A stretch of 16,002 nt of DNA from Desulfotomaculaceae bacterium (GTDB lineage: Bacteria > Bacillota > Desulfotomaculia > Desulfotomaculales > Pelotomaculaceae), in assembly GCA_028704035.1 (NCBI GenBank), contig JAQVLS010000012.1, forward strand, positions 1 to 16,002, in the 5' to 3' direction. The stretch's first letter is position 1. Each line of letters starts with the position of its first letter. The notes below the pieces were generated by a model. That model saw only the letters and a list, made by a program, of their open reading frames with translations. It was not told the origin of the DNA and did not search any database. Below are positions 7,134 to 13,659 of the stretch, piece by piece. The position numbers and the translations under genes are program-made.

Positions 7134-7733
7134 ATGGTTAATAAGACATGTGCTAATAAAACCAGCTGGGAGAAAGCAGTAGAATTTCACGGGCATGAGT
7201 GCCCGGGATTGGCCATAGGATACAGGGCTACTGAGTTGGCACTGGAAGCGCTTGGCAGTGAACGCTCCATTGATGAAGAACTGCTGGCTATAGTTGAAAA
7301 CAACGCCTGTGGTGTAGACGCCCTGCAGACTCTTGCAGGTTGCAGTTTTGGCAAGGGCAACCTGTATTATAGAGATCTCGGCAAGTCAGTATATACAATT
7401 GCCAGGCGCGGGGATAATAACGCAGTCAGGGTGGCAGTAAAATACGGCACAACATTTGACCCCAATTTCAAGTCCTTAAAAGAGAAAGCGGCCTCCACCG
7501 CCACTGAGCAAGATAGGACGCTTTACCATGAAGCACAGCAGAAACGCATAAAAAGCATTTTAAACGCAGGGACAGAAATGTTCGAAGTGAGAAGGGTGAT
7601 AATTGAACTGCCGCCTCCGGCGTCAATATATCAAACCCTGCAGTGCAGTAGATGCGGTGAAGGTGTAATGGAACCCCGCGCGAGGCTGAAAGACGGCAGG
7701 GTTGTCTGCATCCCCTGCGGTGGAGAGTTTTAG
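7134..7733 (+). CDS. FmdE family protein with C-terminal zinc ribbon
   Basis: Belongs to the FmdE family, named after subunit E of methanogen molybdenum formylmethanofuran dehydrogenase. Most bacterial members have no proven function and occur without the other Fmd subunits, as here. Seen: the N-terminal FHGHECPGLAIGYRA (18-32) with H19, H21 and C23 as likely metal ligands; NACGVDALQTLAGCSFGKGN (57-76) with C59 and C70; and a C-terminal treble-cleft-like zinc ribbon, C171-x2-C174 and C192-x2-C195. ATG 7134 follows AGGAG (7121-7125) by 8 bases. It starts 24 bases after pfkA and ends 2 bases before the HAD gene, so it is likely in one operon with both. A link to molybdenum or tungsten enzyme biology is inference. 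Confidence 0.88.
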   Translation: MVNKTCANKTSWEKAVEFHGHECPGLAIGYRATELALEALGSERSIDEELLAIVENNACGVDALQTLAGCSFGKGNLYYRDLGKSVYTIARRGDNNAVRVAVKYGTTFDPNFKSLKEKAASTATEQDRTLYHEAQQKRIKSILNAGTEMFEVRRVIIELPPPASIYQTLQCSRCGEGVMEPRARLKDGRVVCIPCGGEF

Positions 7734-7735
7734 CT

Positions 7736-8206
7736 GTGATTGTTTTAGACATCCCGGGCAGAGAAAAGCTTTTCTTAAAAAATATCGTTCTGGATTTTAA
7801 CGGCACTATTGCCCTAGACGGCAACCTTATACCCGGCGTACAGGAAAGATTGAATTCCCTGGCTGACTCTGTTGCTATTTATATACTTACAGCAGATACT
7901 TTTGGAACAGTTTTATCTGCCTGCTCTTCAATAAACGGTAAAGTAATCGTGCTAAAAGAAACGATCGGTTCCGGTGAAAAACTGAAATTTATTCAAATGC
8001 TTGGCGCCCAGGAAACTGCGGTGATTGGTAACGGTGCCAACGATGTACTGATGCTTGAAGAAGCAGCGCTGGGGATTACCGTGACCGGGCCTGAGGGATC
8101 TTCTGTGAAAGCTTTAATGGCAGCAGATGTGGCTGTAAAAGATATTAATGACGGGCTGAGTTTGCTATTAAGTCCTAACCGTCTGGTTGCCACCCTAAGG
8201 CGATAA
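7736..8206 (+). CDS. HAD family protein, soluble P-type-ATPase-like
   Basis: A 156-residue stand-alone HAD-fold protein resembling the soluble P-type ATPase-like group (COG4087). Seen: motif I VLDFNGT with nucleophile D20; the usual second Asp is replaced by N22, much as P-type ATPases have DKTGT. Motif II is ILTAD (50-54), a motif III lysine lies near 82-84, and motif IV is GNGANDVLM (98-106) with D103. There is no cap domain and no membrane segment, so it corresponds only to the phosphorylation domain of a P-type pump. The substrate is unknown. Loss of the +2 Asp argues against ordinary phosphatase chemistry. GTG 7736 follows GGAG (7722-7725) and lies 2 bases after the FmdE-like stop, suggesting translational coupling. 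Confidence 0.85.
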   Translation: MIVLDIPGREKLFLKNIVLDFNGTIALDGNLIPGVQERLNSLADSVAIYILTADTFGTVLSACSSINGKVIVLKETIGSGEKLKFIQMLGAQETAVIGNGANDVLMLEEAALGITVTGPEGSSVKALMAADVAVKDINDGLSLLLSPNRLVATLRR

Positions 8207-8270
8207 GTCTATTTATTATTTTTCAATTAAATAATGAAAATAAAATACCATAATTCCATATCTGGAGGGT

Positions 8271-8317
8271 TTTAGGCAGGCACCTCGTATTTAGTAATAA
8301 AAAACGGGGTGCCTAAA
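8271..8317. repeat. Hairpin-forming inverted repeat after the HAD gene
   Basis: AGGCACCTCGT (8278-8288) pairs with ACGGGGTGCCT (8304-8314) over 11 base pairs with one G-T pair and an A/T-rich 15-base loop. An alternative register pairs TTTAGGCA (8271-8278) with TGCCTAAA (8310-8317). No T tract follows on either strand, so it is not a standard terminator, although it could end or stabilise the pfkA-fmdE-HAD transcript. It lies 65 bases after the HAD stop in the 290-base gap before the glycosyltransferase gene. Confidence 0.6.
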
Positions 8318-8329
8318 TGTTAAAAAACC

Positions 8330-8442
8330 TTAGCCGCAGTTATAATTATAACCGATTCTTTTTAATAAAAAAAGCGGCGGGTGGAAAATCCGGGCTAAAA
8401 CAGCTTGGCGATAATAGTAGTGTAGATTGGCCAACTTGCTGT
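8330..8442 (+). other. Structured non-coding leader ahead of the glycosyltransferase
   Basis: Several nested or adjacent pairings are visible. TTAGCC (8330-8335) can pair with GGCTAA (8393-8398), or GCCGC (8333-8337) with GCGGC (8374-8378), and these are mutually exclusive. GTTATAATTATAAC (8339-8352) is a perfect 14-base palindrome. ACAGCTTGGC (8400-8409) pairs with GCCAA (8430-8434) plus GCTGT (8438-8442) with a 3-base bulge. No known riboswitch consensus was recognised. It could be a cis-regulatory leader of the glycosyltransferase gene, or the palindrome could be an operator overlapping a TATAAT (8341-8346). Confidence 0.35.
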
Positions 8443-8496
8443 AAAGCAGACACTTGTGTTAAAATAACCACAGAAATAAGCATGGAGGAGTACTAA

Positions 8497-9666
8497 GTGA
8501 GAATAGGTATTTTCACTGATAGTTATTTACCATATACAAGCGGCGTCGTTCGTTCTATCCAGACCTTTAACGAAGAACTAACCAAGTTAGGTCATGATGT
8601 CTATATTTTTGCCCCAAACTATAAGAACTGCAGCAGTGATAGCAAGGTATTTCGCTTTGCATCCATACCATCACCTACCAACCGTGACTTTACCGTGGCG
8701 TTGCCGTTTTCTTTAAAACTGAGGCCGACTATTAAACAGCTCGAGCTTGACTTAATCCATGTGCATTCGCCATTTCTGCTGGGGCGTCTTGGCGCCAGGT
8801 ACGCTAGAAAAATTAACGTGCCACTGGTATTCACTTACCATACTCTGTATGAACATTATGTACACTACATGCCATTTACAAAGTCCGGCTCTAAAGATAT
8901 TGCGCAAATTGCACAGTCATTCTCCAAAGATCTGGTACAAAAAGTCAGCCGGGATTTTTGCAACCTGTGCGACCTGGTAATAGTGCCAACCGGCATCGTG
9001 GCGGACTACTTGCAGGAAATTGGTGTAAAGACTACTATGAAAAAAGTGCCCACTGGTATTAAGACCGCTGAATATAAAAAAGGGGAGAGGGGATGGCTTC
9101 AAAATAAGTATAAAATCTCTCCTGATGATAGAGTTCTAATTTTTGTCGGCAGGTTAGGCCTGGAAAAAAATATTCCATTTATATTTGAAAGCTTTAAGGT
9201 GGTAAAAAGCAGGATTAACAATGTCGTCCTTGTAATTGTAGGGGGCGGCCCCGAAGAGGAAGAACTCAAAGATATTGCTGTTGATTTAGATCTTAGTGAC
9301 AGCATTGTTTTTACAGGAACCCTGTCGCCGCGGGATGTAATCAACTGCTACGCGGGCTCAAACGTGTTTGTATTCTCATCTGTTTCCGAGACTCAAGGTA
9401 TTGTGATAGCTGAAGCTAAAGCTGCCGGTCTGCCGGTGGTAGCCATACGCGCAAACGGTGCTGCAGAAATGGTTGAAGATGGGATCGACGGTTATCTTAC
9501 CGACCAGAGCACAGTAGAGTTTGCAGAGAAGATCATCGACCTGCTGAATAACGATGAGCACAGATTGAAAATGGGAAAGAATGCCGAAATAAACGCTGCA
9601 AAGCTTGATTCAGTAAACTGTACTGCAATGCTTTTAAATTGTTACCAAAGTCTGAAAGAAACGTGA
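8497..9666 (+). CDS. Family 4 glycosyltransferase (likely glycolipid-type)
   Basis: A GT-B fold, retaining glycosyltransferase of family 4. Seen: the N-terminal acceptor domain start MRIGIFTDSYLPYTSGV, HVHSPF (88-93), FTYHTLYEHYVHY (112-124), the linker GRLGLEKN (218-225), GGGPEEEEL (249-257), and the E-x7-E donor motif with E298 and E306 (SETQGIVIAEA). The N-terminal pattern resembles diacylglycerol glucosyltransferases and phosphatidylinositol-type mannosyltransferases of Gram-positives. A membrane glycolipid role is therefore likely, but the exact sugar and acceptor cannot be told. Length 389 aa is normal. GTG 8497 follows GGAGGAG (8484-8490) by 6 bases. It appears to be a single-gene unit, preceded by a structured gap and followed by palindromes and a terminator. 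Confidence 0.9.
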   Translation: MRIGIFTDSYLPYTSGVVRSIQTFNEELTKLGHDVYIFAPNYKNCSSDSKVFRFASIPSPTNRDFTVALPFSLKLRPTIKQLELDLIHVHSPFLLGRLGARYARKINVPLVFTYHTLYEHYVHYMPFTKSGSKDIAQIAQSFSKDLVQKVSRDFCNLCDLVIVPTGIVADYLQEIGVKTTMKKVPTGIKTAEYKKGERGWLQNKYKISPDDRVLIFVGRLGLEKNIPFIFESFKVVKSRINNVVLVIVGGGPEEEELKDIAVDLDLSDSIVFTGTLSPRDVINCYAGSNVFVFSSVSETQGIVIAEAKAAGLPVVAIRANGAAEMVEDGIDGYLTDQSTVEFAEKIIDLLNNDEHRLKMGKNAEINAAKLDSVNCTAMLLNCYQSLKET

Positions 9667-9707
9667 TGAACCAGACGATTCAGGAATTGGATAGGGCAGG
9701 AAATATC

Positions 9708-9745
9708 CCTCCATTAAATGGCTGGGGGCATCCATTTAATGGAGG
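9708..9745. repeat. Perfect 14-bp inverted repeat, part of a palindrome cluster
   Basis: CCTCCATTAAATGG (9708-9721) and CCATTTAATGGAGG (9732-9745) are perfect inverted copies around a 10-base loop. A competing hairpin pairs GCATCC (9728-9733) with GGATGC (9744-9749). Two further inverted repeats follow: TTCAAAT (9751-9757) with ATTTGAA (9774-9780), and CGGGA (9784-9788) with TCCCG (9800-9804). The cluster lies between the glycosyltransferase stop and its terminator at 9839. A T5 run at 9766-9770 is too far from the main stem for a standard terminator. Function is unknown. Confidence 0.75.
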
Positions 9746-9838
9746 ATGCCTTCAAATAACTGAGGTTTTTCCCATTTGAATAGCGGGACACCAACGGAAT
9801 CCCGGCGGAATCAACAATGAAGACTGTACCTAAAAATG

Positions 9839-9860
9839 ACCGGCTAAAATGCCGGTTTTT
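9839..9860 (+). terminator. Terminator between glycosyltransferase and zinc operon
   Basis: ACCGGC (9839-9844) pairs with GCCGGT (9851-9856) across a 6-base loop, followed by T5 (9856-9860). It lies 170 bases after the glycosyltransferase stop and ends immediately before the zur promoter, so it insulates the zinc operon. Confidence 0.85.
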
Positions 9861-9862
9861 GT

Positions 9863-9891
9863 TTGACATATATTAGGTCAGGCGTTAATAT
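9863..9891 (+). promoter_or_regulatory. Promoter of the zur-znuACB operon
   Basis: A consensus -35 TTGACA (9863-9868) and a -10 TAATAT (9886-9891) are 17 bases apart. ATG of zur is 35 bases further on. An operator for Zur would be expected here; the region is A/T-rich (9885-9905), but no clear 7-1-7 inverted repeat was found. Confidence 0.8.
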
Positions 9892-9926
9892 AAATATAAA
9901 TAAGAACGTTACTATTTGGAGGTATA

Positions 9927-10385
9927 ATGACAGAAACAGAAATAATTCAAAAAATAAAGACAAAGGGGTTCAAGATTACTTCACAACGCCGGGCAATTAT
10001 CAAGGCGTTGCTTGTATCGGACAGACCGCCAACAGCAAAGGCTGTATTCGAAATAGTAAGGGATAAGTATCCCGATGTCAGCCTTGACACAGTGTATCGA
10101 AACTTAAATCTTCTTGCTAGAATAGGATGCGTAACTAAAATCAACCTAAAAAATAGTGAGAAGAGTCGTTTTGAGCTCCTCAAGCACCATCATCACTACC
10201 ACTTAGTCTGCCTTGGCTGCGGAGAAGCAGTCTGCCTAAAAAAGTGCCTGCTGGACATGCACATAGATGTTTTAAAAGGTAAGGGATACAAAATTGTAGG
10301 ACATGCCTTTGAAATATACGGTTACTGTCCCTCCTGCTGTAATGCGGCAGAAAAAAGCAAAGAGGTGGAATTATGCGTGAAATAG
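9927..10385 (+). CDS. zur: Fur family regulator, probably zinc uptake regulator Zur
   Basis: A 152-residue metal-responsive repressor. Seen: a winged-helix DNA-binding part with FKITSQRRAIIKALL (15-29) and the recognition region LDTVYRNLNLLARIG (53-67); a hinge; and a dimerisation domain with a His cluster (H87-H90, H92), C95-x2-C98 and C134-x2-C137. The last four make the structural zinc site of the family, and HAFEIYGYCPSC is typical. Assignment to zinc rather than iron rests on its place as first gene of an operon with a complete zinc ABC transporter; it probably represses its own operon when zinc is plentiful. ATG 9927 follows GGAGGT (9918-9923). Its last 13 bases overlap znuA. Confidence 0.92.
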   Translation: MTETEIIQKIKTKGFKITSQRRAIIKALLVSDRPPTAKAVFEIVRDKYPDVSLDTVYRNLNLLARIGCVTKINLKNSEKSRFELLKHHHHYHLVCLGCGEAVCLKKCLLDMHIDVLKGKGYKIVGHAFEIYGYCPSCCNAAEKSKEVELCVK

Positions 10386-11299
10386 GAAATGGTTTTATAA
10401 GCAAATTTTTGATTCTCTTATTTATGATTTCCTTTTTGTCCGCATGCGCCAGTCAAACTGTAAGCAATGAAAAAGAAAAAACTACTGTTTCAGATACTGT
10501 TAATTTAGCCACGACATTTTATCCTATGTACATAGAAGCGTTAAATATTACAAAAGACATACCCGGCGTAAAACTAATCAATATGGCTCCTCCCACCACC
10601 GGCTGTCTTCATGATTACCAGTTGACCCCGGAAGATTTAAAAAAAATGAGTGAGGTAGATATCCTAATCATTAACGGGGCTGGGATGGAGACATTTACAG
10701 ATAAAATAGTCAGTCAACTGACTGAACTGAAAATCATTGATGCCAGCCGAGACATACCACTGATAAAAGGTGAAGAGGATGAATACAACCCCCACGTCTG
10801 GGTAAGCATCACCAATGCCATCAAACAAGTTAAGAATATCGAAGAACAGCTTGCCATACTTGACCCGGACCACGCTGTCCATTACGCCGCCAATGCTGAG
10901 GCTTATGCAGCAAAACTGGCTGACCTTCGCGTTAGGATGCACCAGGTAATAGACAATGCGGACAGAAAGGATATTGTCACCTTCCATGAGGCGTTTCCTT
11001 ATTTTGCCCAGGAATTCAATCTAAATATAATCGCCGTCATAGAACGGGACCCTGGTTCCGAACCAAGTGCGGCCGATTTGTCCGAGACTGTCAAAACTAT
11101 TAACGAGACAGGCACAAAGGTTGTTTTTACTGAACCTCAATATCCGGCCAAATCCGCTGAAACTATCGTCCGGGAAACCGGCATAGAATTATATATACTG
11201 GATCCGGCAGTAACAGGTGAGATGGAACCGGATGCATATTTAAACATCATGGAGAAAAATATGGATATATTGAGAAAGGCTCTAAATCAAAATGAATGA
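10373..11299 (+). CDS. znuA: Zinc-binding lipoprotein of ABC transporter
   Basis: A cluster A-I metal-binding protein tethered to the outside of the membrane. Seen: a lipoprotein signal with hydrophobic run ISKFLILLFMISF and lipobox LSAC (C25); likely metal ligands H80 (GCLHDYQ), H141 (NPHVWVS), H205 (TFHEAFPYF) and D277 (ILDPAVTG). Family-typical text includes TTFYPMYI and VFTEPQYPAKSAETI. The His-rich loop of many ZnuA proteins is missing; the stretch 108-139 has no His. Manganese cannot be excluded from the sequence alone, but the linked Zur-like regulator favours zinc. ATG 10373 follows AGAGGTGG (10361-10368) and overlaps the end of zur by 13 bases; the gene also overlaps znuC by 8 bases. 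Length 308 aa is normal. Confidence 0.93.
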   Translation: MREIGNGFISKFLILLFMISFLSACASQTVSNEKEKTTVSDTVNLATTFYPMYIEALNITKDIPGVKLINMAPPTTGCLHDYQLTPEDLKKMSEVDILIINGAGMETFTDKIVSQLTELKIIDASRDIPLIKGEEDEYNPHVWVSITNAIKQVKNIEEQLAILDPDHAVHYAANAEAYAAKLADLRVRMHQVIDNADRKDIVTFHEAFPYFAQEFNLNIIAVIERDPGSEPSAADLSETVKTINETGTKVVFTEPQYPAKSAETIVRETGIELYILDPAVTGEMEPDAYLNIMEKNMDILRKALNQNE

Positions 11300-12110
11300 T
11301 AGCGCAATTGCCAGGACTCAATCAAAAGCCTGCGGCCTTTGCTGCACGAAGCTTGAATCTTTTGGAGTAACCATAGGCAAGACTGAAATCCTGAGGGATA
11401 TTAATCTCCATATTCACTGTGGTGAACTGACCGCGCTGGTCGGGCCCAACGGGGCAGGTAAAACAACACTGCTCAAAGCTATACTGGGGGAGGTCCCTCA
11501 CTCGGGCACTTTAAGGTTTCTGGATATCAAGAACTGCCATACCAGAAAACCACTGGTAGGTTATGTGCCGCAAAAACTTGAGTTTGATCCTGGCGCTCCG
11601 ATCAGCGTCTTAGACCTTTTTTCAGCCGGACTCTCCGCCAGACCAATTTTTTTGGGGCATACAAGCCGTCAGCGTGAGCATGCTACCGCCATTTTATCTG
11701 TTGTTCAGGCGGAACACCTTTTAGAAAAGCGCCTGGGTGATTTATCGGGCGGAGAATTGCAGAGGGTGCTGCTGGCTCTGGCGCTGGATCCATGTCCCGA
11801 TTTACTGCTTATGGATGAGCCGGTATCAGGGGTTGATTCGCATGGCCGGGAACTTTTTTATAATATAGTTTCAAACCTGCGCCAGCACTACGATCTGTCG
11901 ATTATCCTGGTATCACACGACCTTGTTATGGTCTCGCGGCACGCTGACAGGGTATTGTTTATAGACCGCACACTGCAGTGTATGGGCACGCCGCGAGAGG
12001 TTTTCAGCAGCGAAAATATCAAACGGGATTATGGGTATGTTTACCAGGGGGGCATTAACGAGAAAGATTCGCCCTTAAATAAACATTCAATTAAAGGGGT
12101 TGGCGCATGA
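11292..12110 (+). CDS. znuC: Zinc ABC transporter ATP-binding protein
   Basis: The cytoplasmic ATPase that powers zinc import through ZnuB. Seen: Walker A GPNGAGKT (51-58), Q-loop YVPQK with Q94, signature LSGGE (151-155), Walker B LLLMDE (171-176), D-loop SGVD and switch H209 (VSHD). Length 272 aa is slightly longer than usual because of an N-terminal leader of about 20 residues that carries a Cys cluster (C14, C17, C18). ATG 11292 lies inside the end of znuA (8-base overlap); the ribosome site is weak (GAAAGG at 11274-11279), so translation is probably coupled. Its stop overlaps the znuB start (ATGA). Confidence 0.94.
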   Translation: MNDSAIARTQSKACGLCCTKLESFGVTIGKTEILRDINLHIHCGELTALVGPNGAGKTTLLKAILGEVPHSGTLRFLDIKNCHTRKPLVGYVPQKLEFDPGAPISVLDLFSAGLSARPIFLGHTSRQREHATAILSVVQAEHLLEKRLGDLSGGELQRVLLALALDPCPDLLLMDEPVSGVDSHGRELFYNIVSNLRQHYDLSIILVSHDLVMVSRHADRVLFIDRTLQCMGTPREVFSSENIKRDYGYVYQGGINEKDSPLNKHSIKGVGA

Positions 12111-12949
12111 TGGAGTCCTGGTATTTTATAATTGACCACCTGCTGCCCTTTGCCTGGACCCATCACACTTTTATGAAAAACGCCCTGCTGGCTGTATTAT
12201 TGGTAGGACCGATGTTCGGCATCATGGGGACCATGGTTGTTAATAACAAGATGGCTTTCTATTCGGATACCATCGGCCATTCTGCTCTGACCGGCATAGC
12301 TATAGGAATCCTCCTTGGTTTTCAGGACCCCTTGTGGATCATGGTGATTTTTTCTATCTTCCTGGCGGTGGCCATATCATTATTAAAATATTATACAACA
12401 GCTTCAATAGATACAGTTATCGGTGCCGTGTCCGCGACAATGGTGGCGTTGGGCATTGTTATACTCTCGCGGGGCGGAGGTTTTGCCAGATTCTCCCGTT
12501 TCCTCATCGGTGATTTATTAAGCATCACACCCAGAGAAATTTACCTGCTCATATTCGCCTTTGCGGTCATAGTAGTTCTCTGGACAGCCATGTTTAATAA
12601 ATTCCTCCTGCTCAGCGTTAACCCTATACTGGCTCGCAGCAGAGGTATATCGGTGGACCTGGTGGAAACACTATTCTGCATCATCATCGCGGTAATCGTA
12701 ACAATATCAATACAGTGGGTGGGCATTTTAATTATAAATTCGTTTTTGATCCTACCCGCCGCCGCCGCCCGCAATGTCAGCATCAATATGAGGGATTACC
12801 ACGTGATTTCAGTATTAATAACCTTAATTTCCGGCATAATGGGGCTCCTGCTGTCATACTACTGGTCGACAGCCACCGGCGCAACAATTGCTTTAGTTGC
12901 TGCCGCATTCTACCTGCTTACCCTTCTGTTGAAACCTAGGTTTGCATAG
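12107..12949 (+). CDS. znuB: Zinc ABC transporter permease
   Basis: The membrane channel subunit of the ABC-3 family. The 280-residue protein is hydrophobic almost throughout, with about eight predicted membrane helices. Seen: the family motif MAFYSDTIGHSALTGIAIG (about 49-67), a glycine-rich cytoplasmic turn near GGGFARFSRFLIGD, and SFLILPAAAARNVS near the ABC coupling region. It starts at ATG 12107 in an ATGA overlap with znuC; ATG 12110 is an alternative one codon later. It is the last gene of the zur-znuACB operon, followed by a terminator at 12973. Confidence 0.94.
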   Translation: MMESWYFIIDHLLPFAWTHHTFMKNALLAVLLVGPMFGIMGTMVVNNKMAFYSDTIGHSALTGIAIGILLGFQDPLWIMVIFSIFLAVAISLLKYYTTASIDTVIGAVSATMVALGIVILSRGGGFARFSRFLIGDLLSITPREIYLLIFAFAVIVVLWTAMFNKFLLLSVNPILARSRGISVDLVETLFCIIIAVIVTISIQWVGILIINSFLILPAAAARNVSINMRDYHVISVLITLISGIMGLLLSYYWSTATGATIALVAAAFYLLTLLLKPRFA

Positions 12950-12972
12950 AAATAGCAGAATGTATTTTTTCC

Positions 12973-12999
12973 CTGCCTGCAAGGCAGCTTTTTTATTTT
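12973..12999 (+). terminator. Terminator after znuB
   Basis: CTGCCT (12973-12978) pairs with AGGCAG (12982-12987) around a tight 3-base turn, followed by C and a T-rich tract (12989-12999). It closes the zinc operon. Confidence 0.85.
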
Positions 13000-13065
13000 C
13001 GGGCATAAAAGCCGACCAAAGCATAAACAATATTAGATAAAGACCTATAGCAGGAGATGTTTTAA

Positions 13066-13659
13066 ATGGCACAGGAGACACATCTAAACAAAAAAGCAAG
13101 TGAAAGCGAAATACCTGCGTCTTTCGTATATGAAGGCATGCCGGAAGAAAAAGCAGACGAAAAAAAAATACGGGGAAATAAATTTTCTGAACTGGACCAG
13201 TATATCAACTTATATACAAAAGAACCTGGTCAGCTGATTATAATTCTGCAAAAGGCGCAGGATATTTTTGGATATCTGCCGGAGAAGGTGCAGGCTTATA
13301 TAGCCGAAAAAACCGGGACGCCTGTTAGCGAGGTTAACGGCGTTGTCACATTTTATTCGCTTTTTTCTACCGAGCCGCGGGGAAAATACACCCTGGATAT
13401 CTGCATGGGAACAGCCTGCTACATTAAAGGCGCCCAGGAACTGATGAATACGCTGAAAGATCAACTGCAGATAGACGCCGGCGAGACAACTCCGGATAAC
13501 TTTTTTACAGTTAAAAGCACCCGTTGCATCGGCGCCTGCGGGCTGGCGCCGGTACTGGTTGTAAACGGAAAAGTGCATAGAAACGCCAACTCCGGCCAGA
13601 TCACAAAAATAATAAAGCAATACCGGAAAGGTGAAGATGGTGAAAATAAAAAACACTGA
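13066..13659 (+). CDS. nuoE: NuoE-like [2Fe-2S] subunit of NADH-linked hydrogenase/dehydrogenase
   Basis: The thioredoxin-fold iron-sulfur subunit (NuoE / HydC / HndA type) that relays electrons next to the flavin subunit. Seen: a helical N-terminal part (QLIIILQKAQDIFGYLPEKV, VNGVVTFYSLFS) and four cluster ligands C113, C118 (CMGTAC), C154 and C158 (CIGAC). Residues 1-40 are a charged extension (EIPASF..EEKADEKK) longer than in most NuoE proteins. ATG 13066 follows AGGAGAT (13052-13058). The gene overlaps the next one by about 23 bases. Context shows a soluble NAD(P)H-linked complex rather than respiratory complex I: no membrane Nuo subunits are near, and the partner subunit has the bifurcating-hydrogenase architecture. 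Confidence 0.93.
   Translation: MAQETHLNKKASESEIPASFVYEGMPEEKADEKKIRGNKFSELDQYINLYTKEPGQLIIILQKAQDIFGYLPEKVQAYIAEKTGTPVSEVNGVVTFYSLFSTEPRGKYTLDICMGTACYIKGAQELMNTLKDQLQIDAGETTPDNFFTVKSTRCIGACGLAPVLVVNGKVHRNANSGQITKIIKQYRKGEDGENKKH

Noticed and set aside
8339..8352. Perfect palindrome GTTATAATTATAAC as a PerR or Fur box
   Set aside because: The PerR/Fur consensus is a 7-1-7 inverted repeat (TTATAATnATTATAA). This is a 6-0-6 type arrangement, and no PerR-linked gene is adjacent.
9869..9926. Zur operator in the zur promoter region
   Set aside because: Expected from biology, but no clear inverted repeat close to TCGTAATnATTACGA can be seen, so no site is annotated.
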